Part shown: in pieces, positions 19,301-27,519 of the stretch
Numbering within the stretch: the first letter of the stretch is position 1
How the letters are laid out: each line of letters starts with the position of its first letter
Assembly (NCBI RefSeq): GCF_000346615.1
Contig: NZ_ANNU01000032.1
Coordinates: forward strand, 1-64,000
Direction of reading: 5' to 3'
From: Nafulsella turpanensis ZLM-10
GTDB lineage: Bacteria; Bacteroidota; Bacteroidia; Cytophagales; Cyclobacteriaceae
DNA length: 64,000 bases
The notes under the pieces: generated by a model
Databases searched by the model: none
Seen by the model: only the letters and a program-made list of their open reading frames with translations
What the model was told of the DNA's origin: nothing
Position numbers and translations under genes: made by a program

Positions 19301-19833
19301 ACAGGTTTAAGGCCACTATTAAGGATTTAGCAGAAGTGGCCAAAGTGCAAAGCAGTACAGAAGAGGACCTTGCGGAGGTTTCGTTTACAGAGGTGTTTGA
19401 AGAAGTAAAATCGAATATAAAAACTACAATCGACGAGTCAAAAGCCCTCATTACCGAAGATTTCTCCGGGGCACCTGCAATATACTTCTCCAAAAAGAAC
19501 CTTGGCAGCATCCTTTATAACCTTGTTTCCAATGCCATTAAATACCGCTCCCCTGAGCGACAGCCACAAATTACAGTAAGTACTACTGTAGACGAAAACT
19601 TCATTTTACTGAGTGTACAGGATAACGGGCTGGGTATTAAAGAAAAAGACCGGCACAAGGTGTTTATGATGTTTAAAAGGCTGCACCAGCATGTCGAAAG
19701 CACAGGGGTAGGCATGGCCATCGTTAAAAGGATAGTCGACAATAACGAGGGAAGAATAGAGATTGAGAGTAAAGAAGGGAAAGGCTCTCTTTTTAGAATC
19801 TATTTAAAATCAGAAACTCCTCCTGAGGCTTAG
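16336..19833 (+). CDS. Multi-PAS sensor histidine kinase, paralogous to the preceding one
   Basis: The 1165-residue protein carries about seven PAS/PAC modules (roughly 15-140, 170-290, 300-410, 420-545, 550-670, 675-800, 805-930), then HisKA with His947 in TASHDLKAPITNIEG and HATPase_c (VSNAIKYRS, DNGLGIKEKD, GVGMAIVKRIVDNNEG). The fourth PAS (SMEQGFCIIDL, then YRFIETNP) closely matches the third PAS of the upstream kinase (SIDEGFCILEV, then YRFIDTNP), so the two genes share ancestry. No membrane segments are seen and no receiver domain or regulator lies nearby. The H-box type resembles phytochrome-like and light/redox-sensing kinases, but the stimulus cannot be inferred. A weak hairpin overlaps its stop codon. 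Confidence 0.93.
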   Translation: MPQTDFLTFDKLKVFESIPDLYLILSPELHVLTASNAYLAATFTERPAIVGKYVFDAFPDNPDTPDANSVSNLFTSLQEALKTKQPHQMPLQRYDVPRPQSMGGGFEEKYWNPTNTPVLDEEGEVLYIIHKVSDVTDSIKNQRHIEHLAAREQYALSQLNWEQKRLEAVFMQLPVGVAIFKGKEHVVELVNPQMSEILGRAPEDLVGKAIFDALPEVKGQGFEDILAGVFTSGRPYEALEVPVSMTRAGKPAIGFYNIIYQPLRNHEQQVIGIIQLITEVSDQVEARFESENRERQLRLITDALPVLIGYLDKEERYRFANKAYEEWFPLRAGELIGRPVRQVVGDKAYFGLKEYIDRALAGERLDFESRMPYREDFVKHIRTSYIPDIRDGKVEGFYTLVNDITEQVVSRQKVEESEAKYRNLFESMEQGFCIIDLIFDADNKPVDYRFIETNPMFEVQTGLKQAEGKTARELVPDLEPHWFEQYGKVALTGTPLRFTQGSDAMGRWFDVYAFRMSDQNNHRIALLFSDISERKQAENELKESEERFSSIFNQTSVGIALTDLSGKFTLVNERYCEMLGRSREELYQMRITDLTHPEDLQANIPLFKRAAEDGIPFKIEKRYLCGDGSYIWVNVYGASIKDAEGKPKYIAGVAQDITESKLAEESLKRTNSWYQLVNQATQDAIWDWNLQTQEINWNEGIYSMFNYKPEEVDRTASWWYEHVHPEDRDRVVNGIHAVIDSGEEHWSEEYRYLTGDGGFKIVFDRGFVLHDKEGRPIRMIGSMQDISDRKQTEEALKESKELFSRVIDGSNDGIWEWDFKDDRAWWNQRFSEIIGIDIPEAQRSFKSVADCIHPEDQPSIDEALTGHLERNEKFEVECRVVHPSGKIRNVLLKGKAILDRQGTTAKLSGTMTDITERRQAAEHLRHKNEQLTKINNDLDNFIYTASHDLKAPITNIEGLVNLLSKFFNTNPPNHEKIASLMELIHTSIDRFKATIKDLAEVAKVQSSTEEDLAEVSFTEVFEEVKSNIKTTIDESKALITEDFSGAPAIYFSKKNLGSILYNLVSNAIKYRSPERQPQITVSTTVDENFILLSVQDNGLGIKEKDRHKVFMMFKRLHQHVESTGVGMAIVKRIVDNNEGRIEIESKEGKGSLFRIYLKSETPPEA

Positions 19834-19840
19834 CAGGAGG
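19819..19840 (+). terminator. Weak terminator-like hairpin at the end of the second PAS kinase
   Basis: CCTCCTG and CAGGAGG (7 bp) flank an 8-base loop containing the end of the gene and are followed by a pyrimidine-rich run (TTCCTTCC). The run is not pure T, so termination is uncertain. Confidence 0.35.
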
Positions 19841-19890
19841 TTCCTTCCTTTCCCCACATCCGGCTGCTAATCAGTGGATTAATACCCCTC

Positions 19891-19915
19891 CTATTACTAA
19901 AAATTATAGTAATAG
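19891..19915. promoter_or_regulatory. Inverted repeat in the dinB upstream region
   Basis: CTATTACT and AGTAATAG (8 bp each) are separated by 9 AT bases. It lies about 100 bases before the dinB ATG and could be a regulator site; no regulator is identifiable. Confidence 0.3.
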
Positions 19916-19977
19916 AGAATTATTGTGGATAAGTTGATAACTTTTTTAGCAAATAAAGTGGCTTTTCAGCAGTATTG

Positions 19978-19996
19978 ATTTTAGTATTGCTAAAAT
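19978..19996. promoter_or_regulatory. Candidate damage-response operator just before dinB
   Basis: ATTTTAG and CTAAAAT form a perfect 7-bp palindrome around TATTG, ending 14 bases before the dinB ATG. Its position suits repression. LexA control of dinB/dnaE2 is common in bacteria, but the LexA motif of this lineage is not known to me, so the link is inference. Confidence 0.35.
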
Positions 19997-20010
19997 TAAT
20001 AGCCAAAGCC

Positions 20011-21168
20011 ATGTCTTATCCAACCACCTCATCGCGCAGTATACTGCACCTCGACCTCGATGCTTTTTTCGTATCGGTCGAGCGCTTAAAAAATTCTTTG
20101 CTCGAGGGGAAGCCCGTTATTATTGGCGGAACCGGCAGCCGTGGCGTAGTGGCTTCCTGCAGTTACGAAGCCCGTGCCCATGGTATTAGCTCAGCCATGC
20201 CCATGCAGCTGGCCCGCCAGCTCTGCCCCCACGCCATCTATATCCGCGGCGATATGGAAAGCTATTCCGGCTACTCCCGACTGGTTACAGACATTATTTC
20301 CGAAAAGGTACCGCTGCTCGAAAAAGCATCTATCGACGAATTTTATGCCGATATGAGTGGCATGGACCGCTTCTTCGGTATCTACCAGTACGCACAGGAG
20401 CTGAAGCAGACAGTACTGAAGGAAGCCGGCCTTCCCGTCAGCTTCGGGCTGTCGACCAGCAAGCTTATTTCGAAAATGGCCACCAACGAAGGCAAACCCG
20501 GCGGCAAAATACAGGTCAGGAGCGGCATTGAAAAAGAGTTTATTGCACCCCTTTCCATTAAAAAGATTCCCTCCATCGGTAAGGTTACTTTTCAGCAGCT
20601 CAGCGCCATGGGCGTTAAAAAAATTCATACCCTCAGCAAGGTACCTGTACGACTGCTGGAGCGGGAGTTTGGCAGCCGCGGAAGGGAGCTGTGGAACAAG
20701 GCCCAGGCTATCGACACCACTCCTGTCGTCCCCTATTCCGAAGCAAAATCCATCTCTACCGAAAGAACTTTTCAGCAGGACACCATCGACCTGCACTTCC
20801 TGAGAGCCGCCTTAAGTAAAATGAGCGAGGAGCTGGGCTTTCGGCTAAGGCAGCATAATAAGCTCACCGGCTGTATTACCGTAAAAGTCCGCTATTCCGA
20901 TTTTAACACCTATACCCGGCAGAAGAGCATTGCCCTCAACGCCAGCGATAAGCTTATTCAGGCCCATGCCCTTGAGCTTTTTGAAAAGCTGTACCAGAAA
21001 AGAGTGCTGGTGCGCCTCATCGGGCTACGGCTCAGCCAGCTGGTGCACGGTCATCAGCAAATCAGCCTGCTGGAAGATACCCCAAAGGAAATCCGCCTCT
21101 ACCAGGCACTGGACTATATCAAAAACAAGCATGGCATCGACAAAGTACTCCGTGCCTTTTCGCTCTGA
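20011..21168 (+). CDS. dinB: DNA polymerase IV (Y-family translesion polymerase)
   Basis: I take the ATG at 20011 (385 residues). A TTG-initiated extension to 19975 would run through the palindrome and adds nothing conserved. Y-family signatures are clear: metal-binding HLDLDAFFVSVE (Asp15, Asp17), the catalytic SIDEFYADMS with Asp109/Glu110, the GLSTSKLISKMATNEGKP finger/palm segment and helix-hairpin-helix IPSIGKVT. A little-finger domain occupies the C-terminal third. The enzyme inserts bases across damaged template at the cost of accuracy. The neighbour downstream is a DnaE2-like alpha subunit, so together they form a mutagenic repair cassette, but no imuA or classical imuB is here. The clamp-binding peptide is not evident by eye. 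Confidence 0.95.
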   Translation: MSYPTTSSRSILHLDLDAFFVSVERLKNSLLEGKPVIIGGTGSRGVVASCSYEARAHGISSAMPMQLARQLCPHAIYIRGDMESYSGYSRLVTDIISEKVPLLEKASIDEFYADMSGMDRFFGIYQYAQELKQTVLKEAGLPVSFGLSTSKLISKMATNEGKPGGKIQVRSGIEKEFIAPLSIKKIPSIGKVTFQQLSAMGVKKIHTLSKVPVRLLEREFGSRGRELWNKAQAIDTTPVVPYSEAKSISTERTFQQDTIDLHFLRAALSKMSEELGFRLRQHNKLTGCITVKVRYSDFNTYTRQKSIALNASDKLIQAHALELFEKLYQKRVLVRLIGLRLSQLVHGHQQISLLEDTPKEIRLYQALDYIKNKHGIDKVLRAFSL

Positions 21169-21316
21169 GAGCAGAGCGGTATGTTCATGACAGGCCGGCT
21201 TTTTGAGACCGGAAGTAGCTTTTCCAGGGAAATCACGCATTATAGACGTGCGTTAAAAAGAGAAGGGCACACCTGAGAGAGGCAAGGGCTTTTACTCAAG
21301 AAGAAAGAGAAGAGGT

Positions 21317-21335
21317 CACGCGTTGCAAACGCGTG
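21317..21335. repeat. GC-rich short palindrome between dinB and the DnaE2-like gene
   Basis: CACGCGTT and AACGCGTG (8 bp) flank GCA. It lies in a 274-base gap with no other gene. There is no T-run, so it is not a typical terminator. Confidence 0.4.
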
Positions 21336-21411
21336 GCAGCTTAACAGCTAAAACCGATGAGCTCGGGGCAAGGGTACTTCGCCACAAGGTGCTTCAGCTA
21401 CGAAAGCTAAG

Positions 21412-21439
21412 GACTCAATACTCATGACTCAATACTAAA
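21412..21439 (+). repeat. Four heptamers before the DnaE2-like gene
   Basis: GACTCAA, TACTCAT, GACTCAA and TACTAAA follow each other and end 3 bases before the ATG. On the other strand they read TTGAGTC/ATGAGTA, the same type as the heptamers after pta at 5823. Their placement right before a start codon matches the situation at ackA. Confidence 0.8.
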
Positions 21440-21442
21440 ATT

Positions 21443-24424
21443 ATGTTCCTCAACTGCCACACCTGGTACAGCCTGCGCTTCGGCACACTCAGCCCTCTTC
21501 AGCTGGTGCGGCTGGCTGCCGCGAAGGGTATTCGTAAGCTCGCCCTCACGGATATCAACAACACCTCCTGCATGCTTGAATTTTACAGCGCCTGTCGGCA
21601 GCAGGGCATAGAGCTAATTGCCGGCATTGAGTTTCGCGATAAAGAGAATAAGCTGCTGTACATTGGTCTCGCACAGAACAATAAGGGCTTTTACCTGCTC
21701 AACCACTTTTTATCGGAGCATTCCAAAGAAGGAAAAACACTGCCGGAACGGGCTCCTTATATGGAGCACACCTATATTATTTACCCCCTCAGCTTCGACT
21801 TACGGCAGCCGCCCGAAGAGCACGAATTTATTGGCATCCGGCCGCAGGAAGTTACGAAAATATACTCCTCTCCCATTCGCTATGCTCTTAATAAAGCGCT
21901 TATCCTGCAGCCGGTTTCTCTTGCCACAACAGAAGACTACCAGCTTCTTTCCACCCCCGACGAGAATTTCAGCGGCACCAACGGCTATGAACTGCACTGC
22001 CTGCTACAGTCAGTCGACCAGAACGTACTCCGCAGCCGGCTCGACACCACCCACCTTGCCCTGCCCGGCGACCACTTTGTGCCGCAGGAAAAGCTGGAAG
22101 AGATATTTGCCCCCTATCCGAAAGTAATCGAAAACACCCGAAAGCTGCTGAATGCCTGCAGCATCCACTTCGAGCTAAATACACCCAAAAACCGCAAAAG
22201 CTTTACCGGCAGTACGGAAGATGACCGGCTTCTGCTCGAAAAACTGGCACAGGACGGCTTTAAGAACCGCTATCCGGCTCCCTCAAAAGAAATACTGAAG
22301 CGCTTTGAGCGGGAAATTGAAATGATTGACCAGCTCCATTTTGCTCCTTACTTTCTTATTACCCACGACATTATCCGCTATGCCCAGATGCGCGGCTTCC
22401 GCCATGTAGGCCGCGGCAGCGGAGCCAATTCCCTTGTGGCTTACTGCCTCGGCATTACGGAGGTAGATCCTATCGCCCTCAACCTTTATTTCGAACGCTT
22501 TATCAATCCACAGCGCTCCTCCCCGCCCGATTTCGATATCGACTTCAGCTGGGACGAGCGCGATGAGATTGTCGACTATATCTTCAAACGTTATGCCCGC
22601 GGCCATGTGGCCCTGCTCGCCACCGTTACCACTTTTCAGGCGAAGGCACTGATACGGGAGCTGGGAAAGGTGTTTGGCCTTCCTCCACAGGAAATTGAAA
22701 GTCTGCTCAGGCAGCGAAGTGCCACCGACGAAATAGGGCAGCAGATTCTCCACTATGCCCGGCAGCTGGACGGCTTTCCCAACCACCTCTCCATCCATGC
22801 CGGCGGGGTACTGATTACAGAAGAGCCCATTAACTGCTATTCGGCCAAAATGCTGATGCCCAAGGGCTTCCCCATTGTGCACTTCGATATGTATACTGCC
22901 GAGGAGTTCGGCTTTTACAAATACGACATCCTGAGCCAGCGCGGCCTGGGGCACATAAAGGAAGCCGTGCAGCTGGTTCGGGAAAACAGGGGCATCCATA
23001 TCGATATTCAGCAGACTGAGAAGTTTAAGAAAGATAAAAAGGTGCTGGAGATGCTGCTGAACGCCCAAACCATTGGCTGCTTCTACATTGAGTCGCCGGG
23101 TATGCGGGGCCTGCTCTCCAAGCTTCGCTGCAACAGCTTTGAAATATTAGTGGCCGCCAGCTCCATTATCCGCCCGGGCGTATCGCAGTCGGGCATGATG
23201 CAGGAGTACATCCGCCGCCATAACGAGCCGGAGACTATCCGCTACCTGCACCCCGTGTTTGAAGAGCTGCTGGCCGAAACCTACGGGGTAATGGTGTATC
23301 AGGAAGATGTAATTAAAATTGCCCACCACTTTGCCGGGCTCGATTTAGGCGAGGCCGATGTGCTCCGGCGGAGCATGAGCGGCAAGGGCCGCAGCCGCGA
23401 GCAGATGTTACGCATTAAGCAGCGCTTCTTCGAGGGCTGTAAAGCAAAAGGCCATACCGATGAGCTTAGCCACGAAGTATGGCGGCAGATGGAGAGTTTT
23501 GCCGGCTACAGCTTCTGCAAGGCCCACTCCGCCTCCTATGCCGTGGAAAGTTTTCAGAGTCTTTACCTCAAGGCGTATTATCCACTGGAATTTATGGTGG
23601 CCGTTATCAATAACTTCGGCGGCTTTTATGCCATGGAGCACTATGTGCACGAGGCACGTATGTGCGGAGCCACCACAGAACCTCCCTGCGTAAACCACAG
23701 CCAGTACCTCAGCACCATTAAAGGCAGCACCATTTACCTTGGCTTCGTACACCTGAAGGAGTTCGAAATAAAAGTAGCGAGTCAGCTCATCAGGGAGCGT
23801 GAAGAAAATGGTCCCTACACCGGATTTGCCGATTTCCTGCAAAGGGTACCCGTACAAAAAGAACAGCTAAACTTACTAATTCGCATCAATGCCTTTCGCT
23901 TCACCGGAAAGTCACGCCATTTACTGCTCTGGGAAAAGAACAGTTACGGGCAGGCAAAAAGGAGTAGTTCCAGCTCGCTATTTCCACAGACAGAAGAAAA
24001 GGAAAGCAAACTGCCCAGGCTGGACATTCATGCACTGGAAGATGCCTTTGAGCAGACAGAACTGCTGGGTTTTCCGCTCTGCTCGCCCTTTGAACTGCTG
24101 GAGCAGCAGCCTGCTACCAAACTAACGGCCGGCGAACTGCCCCTCCATATTGGCCGGCAGGTAGAAATTGCAGGTTACTTCGTCACCAATAAAGTAATCC
24201 GCACCCGGCAGCAAAAGCTCATGAGCTTCGCCAGCTGGATTGATACGGAAGGACACTTCTTCGACACCACCCATTTTCCGCAGGTACTGACAAAGTACCC
24301 CTTTACCGGTCCCGGCTGCTATTTAATTAAAGGAAAGGTGGTCGAAGAGTTTGGCTTCCCCAGCATTGAGGTAGCCGAAATGAGCTACCTGAGGCGCATC
24401 ACCGACACCCGCTTCAGCAGCTGA
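21443..24424 (+). CDS. dnaE2: DNA polymerase III alpha subunit, short error-prone (DnaE2/ImuC-like) form
   Basis: The 993-residue C-family polymerase is shorter than a replicative DnaE (about 1150 or more). The catalytic palm has the two-Asp motif PDFDIDFSWDERDE with Asp365 and Asp367, and the HAGGVLI and GKGRSREQM segments follow. The N-terminal PHP domain is atypical: where active PHP domains have H-x-H and TDH, this one has LNCHTWYS (Asn4, His6) and LTDINN (Ile). Several metal ligands therefore appear lost, in line with lack of proofreading. The C-terminal part has a helix-hairpin-helix region and an OB-like fold (QVEIAGYFV). It follows dinB in the same direction, which supports a role in damage-induced mutagenesis rather than bulk replication. 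Confidence 0.87.
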   Translation: MFLNCHTWYSLRFGTLSPLQLVRLAAAKGIRKLALTDINNTSCMLEFYSACRQQGIELIAGIEFRDKENKLLYIGLAQNNKGFYLLNHFLSEHSKEGKTLPERAPYMEHTYIIYPLSFDLRQPPEEHEFIGIRPQEVTKIYSSPIRYALNKALILQPVSLATTEDYQLLSTPDENFSGTNGYELHCLLQSVDQNVLRSRLDTTHLALPGDHFVPQEKLEEIFAPYPKVIENTRKLLNACSIHFELNTPKNRKSFTGSTEDDRLLLEKLAQDGFKNRYPAPSKEILKRFEREIEMIDQLHFAPYFLITHDIIRYAQMRGFRHVGRGSGANSLVAYCLGITEVDPIALNLYFERFINPQRSSPPDFDIDFSWDERDEIVDYIFKRYARGHVALLATVTTFQAKALIRELGKVFGLPPQEIESLLRQRSATDEIGQQILHYARQLDGFPNHLSIHAGGVLITEEPINCYSAKMLMPKGFPIVHFDMYTAEEFGFYKYDILSQRGLGHIKEAVQLVRENRGIHIDIQQTEKFKKDKKVLEMLLNAQTIGCFYIESPGMRGLLSKLRCNSFEILVAASSIIRPGVSQSGMMQEYIRRHNEPETIRYLHPVFEELLAETYGVMVYQEDVIKIAHHFAGLDLGEADVLRRSMSGKGRSREQMLRIKQRFFEGCKAKGHTDELSHEVWRQMESFAGYSFCKAHSASYAVESFQSLYLKAYYPLEFMVAVINNFGGFYAMEHYVHEARMCGATTEPPCVNHSQYLSTIKGSTIYLGFVHLKEFEIKVASQLIREREENGPYTGFADFLQRVPVQKEQLNLLIRINAFRFTGKSRHLLLWEKNSYGQAKRSSSSSLFPQTEEKESKLPRLDIHALEDAFEQTELLGFPLCSPFELLEQQPATKLTAGELPLHIGRQVEIAGYFVTNKVIRTRQQKLMSFASWIDTEGHFFDTTHFPQVLTKYPFTGPGCYLIKGKVVEEFGFPSIEVAEMSYLRRITDTRFSS

Positions 24425-24426
24425 GC

Positions 24427-25785
24427 TTACACCTCCCGGGGGCGGATGATTCTCTGGCGATCGCGGTTTCGCAGCGGAGTTCTTTCTGCAGGAGAAACAG
24501 CTTTTTTCTCCATAGATGTCACCTTCTTCAGAATCAGGGACAGGAGTAAGCTGAACAGGACAAAGCCTATAAAGAGCAAAAAGCCTGGCTGCAGGGAGGT
24601 TTTATTGGTCGAAATGCTCATGAGCGATTCAGTATCTACATTTAAAATAGAGAGCTGGTTATCGAGTATTCCCTGAAAACCAATGTAGGCCATAAAAATA
24701 GCGATAACATATACATCGGCCATGCTCCATTTTCCGGACTTAAATGCAAAGAAGTTGAGGATTTTATTGCTTCTTATGCGCTTACTCCCCATCAGGTAAA
24801 TTTGTGTAGAAATTAATTTGGCAATCGGAAAAAGAATACTAAAGGCCAGAATCAACACTCCAACTAGTACAGAATCGATCTGTCCTGTTTCCAGCAGAAT
24901 CTGTACTACATCGATAATACTTTTACTCTGAAAGAAAATAACCTGGTCGTTAAAGGAAATTTTTTCTCCTATCAGTAAAAAATTAACCTCCTGGAAACGG
25001 GCATCTATTTCAATCATGGGAGCGCTAATACCTGCTGCCAGAATTACCAGCGACACCAGTACCGACATTACAAACAGAGGAATATGAACCGCCTTCTGCT
25101 TCTTTAACACCCACCACAGAATTAAAAACACCAATACAACCGCCAGGGCAATATAGGTATAGAAATAAGTAGATTCCTGCAGGATCTTCAGTTCCGCGGC
25201 AGTTTGCCGGTTAAAATCATCGAGACTGGCAGCCTCATACTTGTTCAGGAGGGAATCCAGCAGCAACGAATCAGGTGCATTCGCATGTGTAATATTACTG
25301 TATTCCAGCAGCTTACTCCTGACAATGTATTTCAAAGCCTCCTTATTCTCCGGTTTCTGGATTTCATTCACGAGGGTTTGAGAAAACAAGGGTACCGTTT
25401 CTCTTATCTTCTCCTCGTCTACCAGGGTTTTAAAAGCAAACTTCTTTAACTTTCCCTTGATGGTGGTTTGCTTCCGGTCTACCAGGCTGTCTACTTTATC
25501 AATACCTGCATACATGAGGTTCCCTACCATGTGTACCAGCGTATCTTCCTGCGCAGGAGTAAATTCAAAGTCTTCAATCCGGTTGAGCGCGATGGTAGTA
25601 AGGTGGTCGCGCCAGGTATTCACCGATAATAATCCATAAGTAATACTATTGACTTCGCTGTAGTCTTTCTTTATTTCAGCCCGTTGAGAGGAATATTGAT
25701 ATACCTGAAAGCAGCTCCATCCGGCAATTAAAAGCAGGGCTCCTGTAAACAAAACCAGGAGACTTTGTTGTAAAAATTTAGGCAT
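24427..25785 (-). CDS. PqiA-like integral membrane protein
   Basis: I choose the ATG at 25783-25785 (452 residues) because it opens a membrane anchor (FLQQSLLVLFTGALLLIAG); the longer frame adds a charged 27-residue leader. A soluble region follows (about 30-205), with further membrane segments in the C-terminal half (about 213-235, 240-262, 305-330, 360-380, 405-430). The stretch GKWSMADVYVIAIFMAYIG matches the hallmark of PqiA/YebS proteins, which sit in the inner membrane and help lipid traffic with MCE proteins. It has one PqiA-like half instead of two and a large periplasmic insertion. No MCE gene is adjacent. It converges on the dnaE2-like gene with only two bases between stops. Confidence 0.72.
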   Translation of the reverse strand: MPKFLQQSLLVLFTGALLLIAGWSCFQVYQYSSQRAEIKKDYSEVNSITYGLLSVNTWRDHLTTIALNRIEDFEFTPAQEDTLVHMVGNLMYAGIDKVDSLVDRKQTTIKGKLKKFAFKTLVDEEKIRETVPLFSQTLVNEIQKPENKEALKYIVRSKLLEYSNITHANAPDSLLLDSLLNKYEAASLDDFNRQTAAELKILQESTYFYTYIALAVVLVFLILWWVLKKQKAVHIPLFVMSVLVSLVILAAGISAPMIEIDARFQEVNFLLIGEKISFNDQVIFFQSKSIIDVVQILLETGQIDSVLVGVLILAFSILFPIAKLISTQIYLMGSKRIRSNKILNFFAFKSGKWSMADVYVIAIFMAYIGFQGILDNQLSILNVDTESLMSISTNKTSLQPGFLLFIGFVLFSLLLSLILKKVTSMEKKAVSPAERTPLRNRDRQRIIRPREV

Positions 25786-26336
25786 AAAGAGTTGATTAAA
25801 TCTCTGTAGTGTACGGTATTCATACGGTTTTGTTAGTAGAGGAGCTTTTGCCTTCAAAAAGAGCATAAAAGAAAAAGGCCATTCTTCCGCTCCTTTTCTT
25901 AATACTTAGGAAGGTTTTTTGAAGAATCAGAAAGTAAGCGCTTACTGAAACAAGTTAAAATTCCGGCTACGGGAAGAGCTTACCTTTCTTTACTTTTAGT
26001 AGTGTTTCTTTTGCAGCTGAATTGCTCCTCAAGGATGTAAAACCACCAGACTTTCCTCTATAATCTGCTCCACTCCTTACCGGCAGATGCTTTAAATTAG
26101 CCTGGCTGAAGCAGGCATGCGCATTTCTTCAGCCCCTTTACTATCAGTGGCTACAATCTTACTGTTGAAAAAGTCCTGGATAACCTGCTTAATTACAGTT
26201 TTGAAAATATACAGGTACACCGTTAGAACAGGATTCTAAAGAATTTTAAAGTGGAAGTGCTTAATAACTACTACAAAGAATCAGGAAAGGGGGGAATGCG
26301 GGATAAATTATACTGAGCGATAACAAAACAGCAGCA
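25786..26336. other. Non-coding gap between the PqiA-like and DUF6089-like genes
   Basis: About 550 AT-rich bases. No credible gene, RNA or terminator hairpin is visible. The promoter of the PqiA-like gene should lie in the left part, but no TAnnTTTG match was found. Confidence 0.45.
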
Positions 26337-27467
26337 TCAGGGCCCAATCACCCTGTTATAACCAAAGCCACTCCCTATATAATAGATAACTGTAATTTTT
26401 GTAACGATAAAAATATCATACGCATCCTTTCCACGGATATAATCCGGGCCTTCCATTCCATAGGTATTAATCAATTCATAGGGTCCCGGACCGAACTCAT
26501 CCGGCAATTCACCAAAAGAAACTGCCGGATAAACATTTTCCAGGACATATTCTAAATTGCGCTTTTCTCCTGTAACGGCTGTTACCGGTTCTTTACTTCT
26601 GTTACTCATCAATCGAACCAGGTTAGCCTTCGGTCCCTCTCCGAAAGCACCGGGGTTAATATATTCCGTACTCACATCATCAAGATAATCTGTAAATGTT
26701 TGCCGCATCCCTAATTCCAGATTAATATCATATAAGCGGTTTACACGAAATCTGGCCCCAATACCTCCCGGAACAGCAAACTGCCAGTTGCTGTAGGGCT
26801 TAATATCTGATCCTGGCAAATGCTGTCCTTCCGTACCCAAAGGTTTTAAGGCAATCCAATCGCCGGGAGAAACACCATTATAGCGGGGATCATTTTCCTG
26901 TATTGGCTGTGACTCAAAAATATCATAATGCAGAGCGTCCATTTCAGGTACTTTAGCCCTTGGGTTATGATGAAATACAGCCACACCGAAAAACAGGTAA
27001 GGTGAAAGCTTTCTCCGTGTGGCAAAAGTCCTGTGGTGATTAAAAAAGTCTACCACAAATTCAAACGATAATTCTTTTATATCATTTCGAAAATGAAGGT
27101 TCCTGGCATAGCGAAACCTTCCATCTTCATCTTCCATATCTGCCGTAATATCGTCACCCCTCAACCGCCCCCACATAAAGTTAGACCTTACGGAGAGGTA
27201 CCTTTTAAACCTGTAGGAACCCGTAATGCCCAAACCTGCCCTTGTAAGAGGGATGTAGGTACTTCCTATCTCATTTGTGGGCGCTAAATCACCAAAATAA
27301 TTAAGCCCGGCAATAAAACCTCCTATAGCATAATAGCGCTGATTTCTTCCAAATGAAGAAGGATGTTCTCTGTATTGAATTGATCTACGACTTTGTGCAT
27401 ACAAGGCTGTGCAAAAAAAGAATCCCAGGAGAATTATTATTATCGAAGCAATAGAAAACTTTTTCAT
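26337..27467 (-). CDS. DUF6089-like outer membrane protein
   Basis: The 376-residue protein has a signal peptide (ending FFFCTALYAQ). A mature region follows with small-residue turns and amphipathic strands: YYAIGGFIAGLNYFGDL, GLGITGSYRFKRYLSVR, and the C-terminal KITVIYYIGSGF. This looks like DUF6089-type beta-barrel proteins found beside T9SS cargo and gliding genes. It lies 52 bases downstream of the giant Ig/cadherin protein on the same strand. Because large T9SS adhesins often pair with a PorP/SprF-like barrel, the two may form a secretion/anchoring pair (inference). Both genes have nearly the same leader, AATATTTTTTATG. Confidence 0.72.
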   Translation of the reverse strand: MKKFSIASIIIILLGFFFCTALYAQSRRSIQYREHPSSFGRNQRYYAIGGFIAGLNYFGDLAPTNEIGSTYIPLTRAGLGITGSYRFKRYLSVRSNFMWGRLRGDDITADMEDEDGRFRYARNLHFRNDIKELSFEFVVDFFNHHRTFATRRKLSPYLFFGVAVFHHNPRAKVPEMDALHYDIFESQPIQENDPRYNGVSPGDWIALKPLGTEGQHLPGSDIKPYSNWQFAVPGGIGARFRVNRLYDINLELGMRQTFTDYLDDVSTEYINPGAFGEGPKANLVRLMSNRSKEPVTAVTGEKRNLEYVLENVYPAVSFGELPDEFGPGPYELINTYGMEGPDYIRGKDAYDIFIVTKITVIYYIGSGFGYNRVIGP

Positions 27468-27519
27468 AAAAAATATTTAAGGAATATTTATTCCTGGCGC
27501 ACTAATACTATTTCAAGCT

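Noticed and set aside
19924-19932. Perfect DnaA box before dinB as sign of a replication origin
   Set aside because: It is single; a 9-base match is expected about once in two such windows by chance, and no dnaA, dnaN or cluster of boxes is here.
22283-23068. 261-codon minus-strand open frame inside the DnaE2-like gene
   Set aside because: It lies opposite the conserved palm region and has no protein features of its own; the plus-strand gene is clear.
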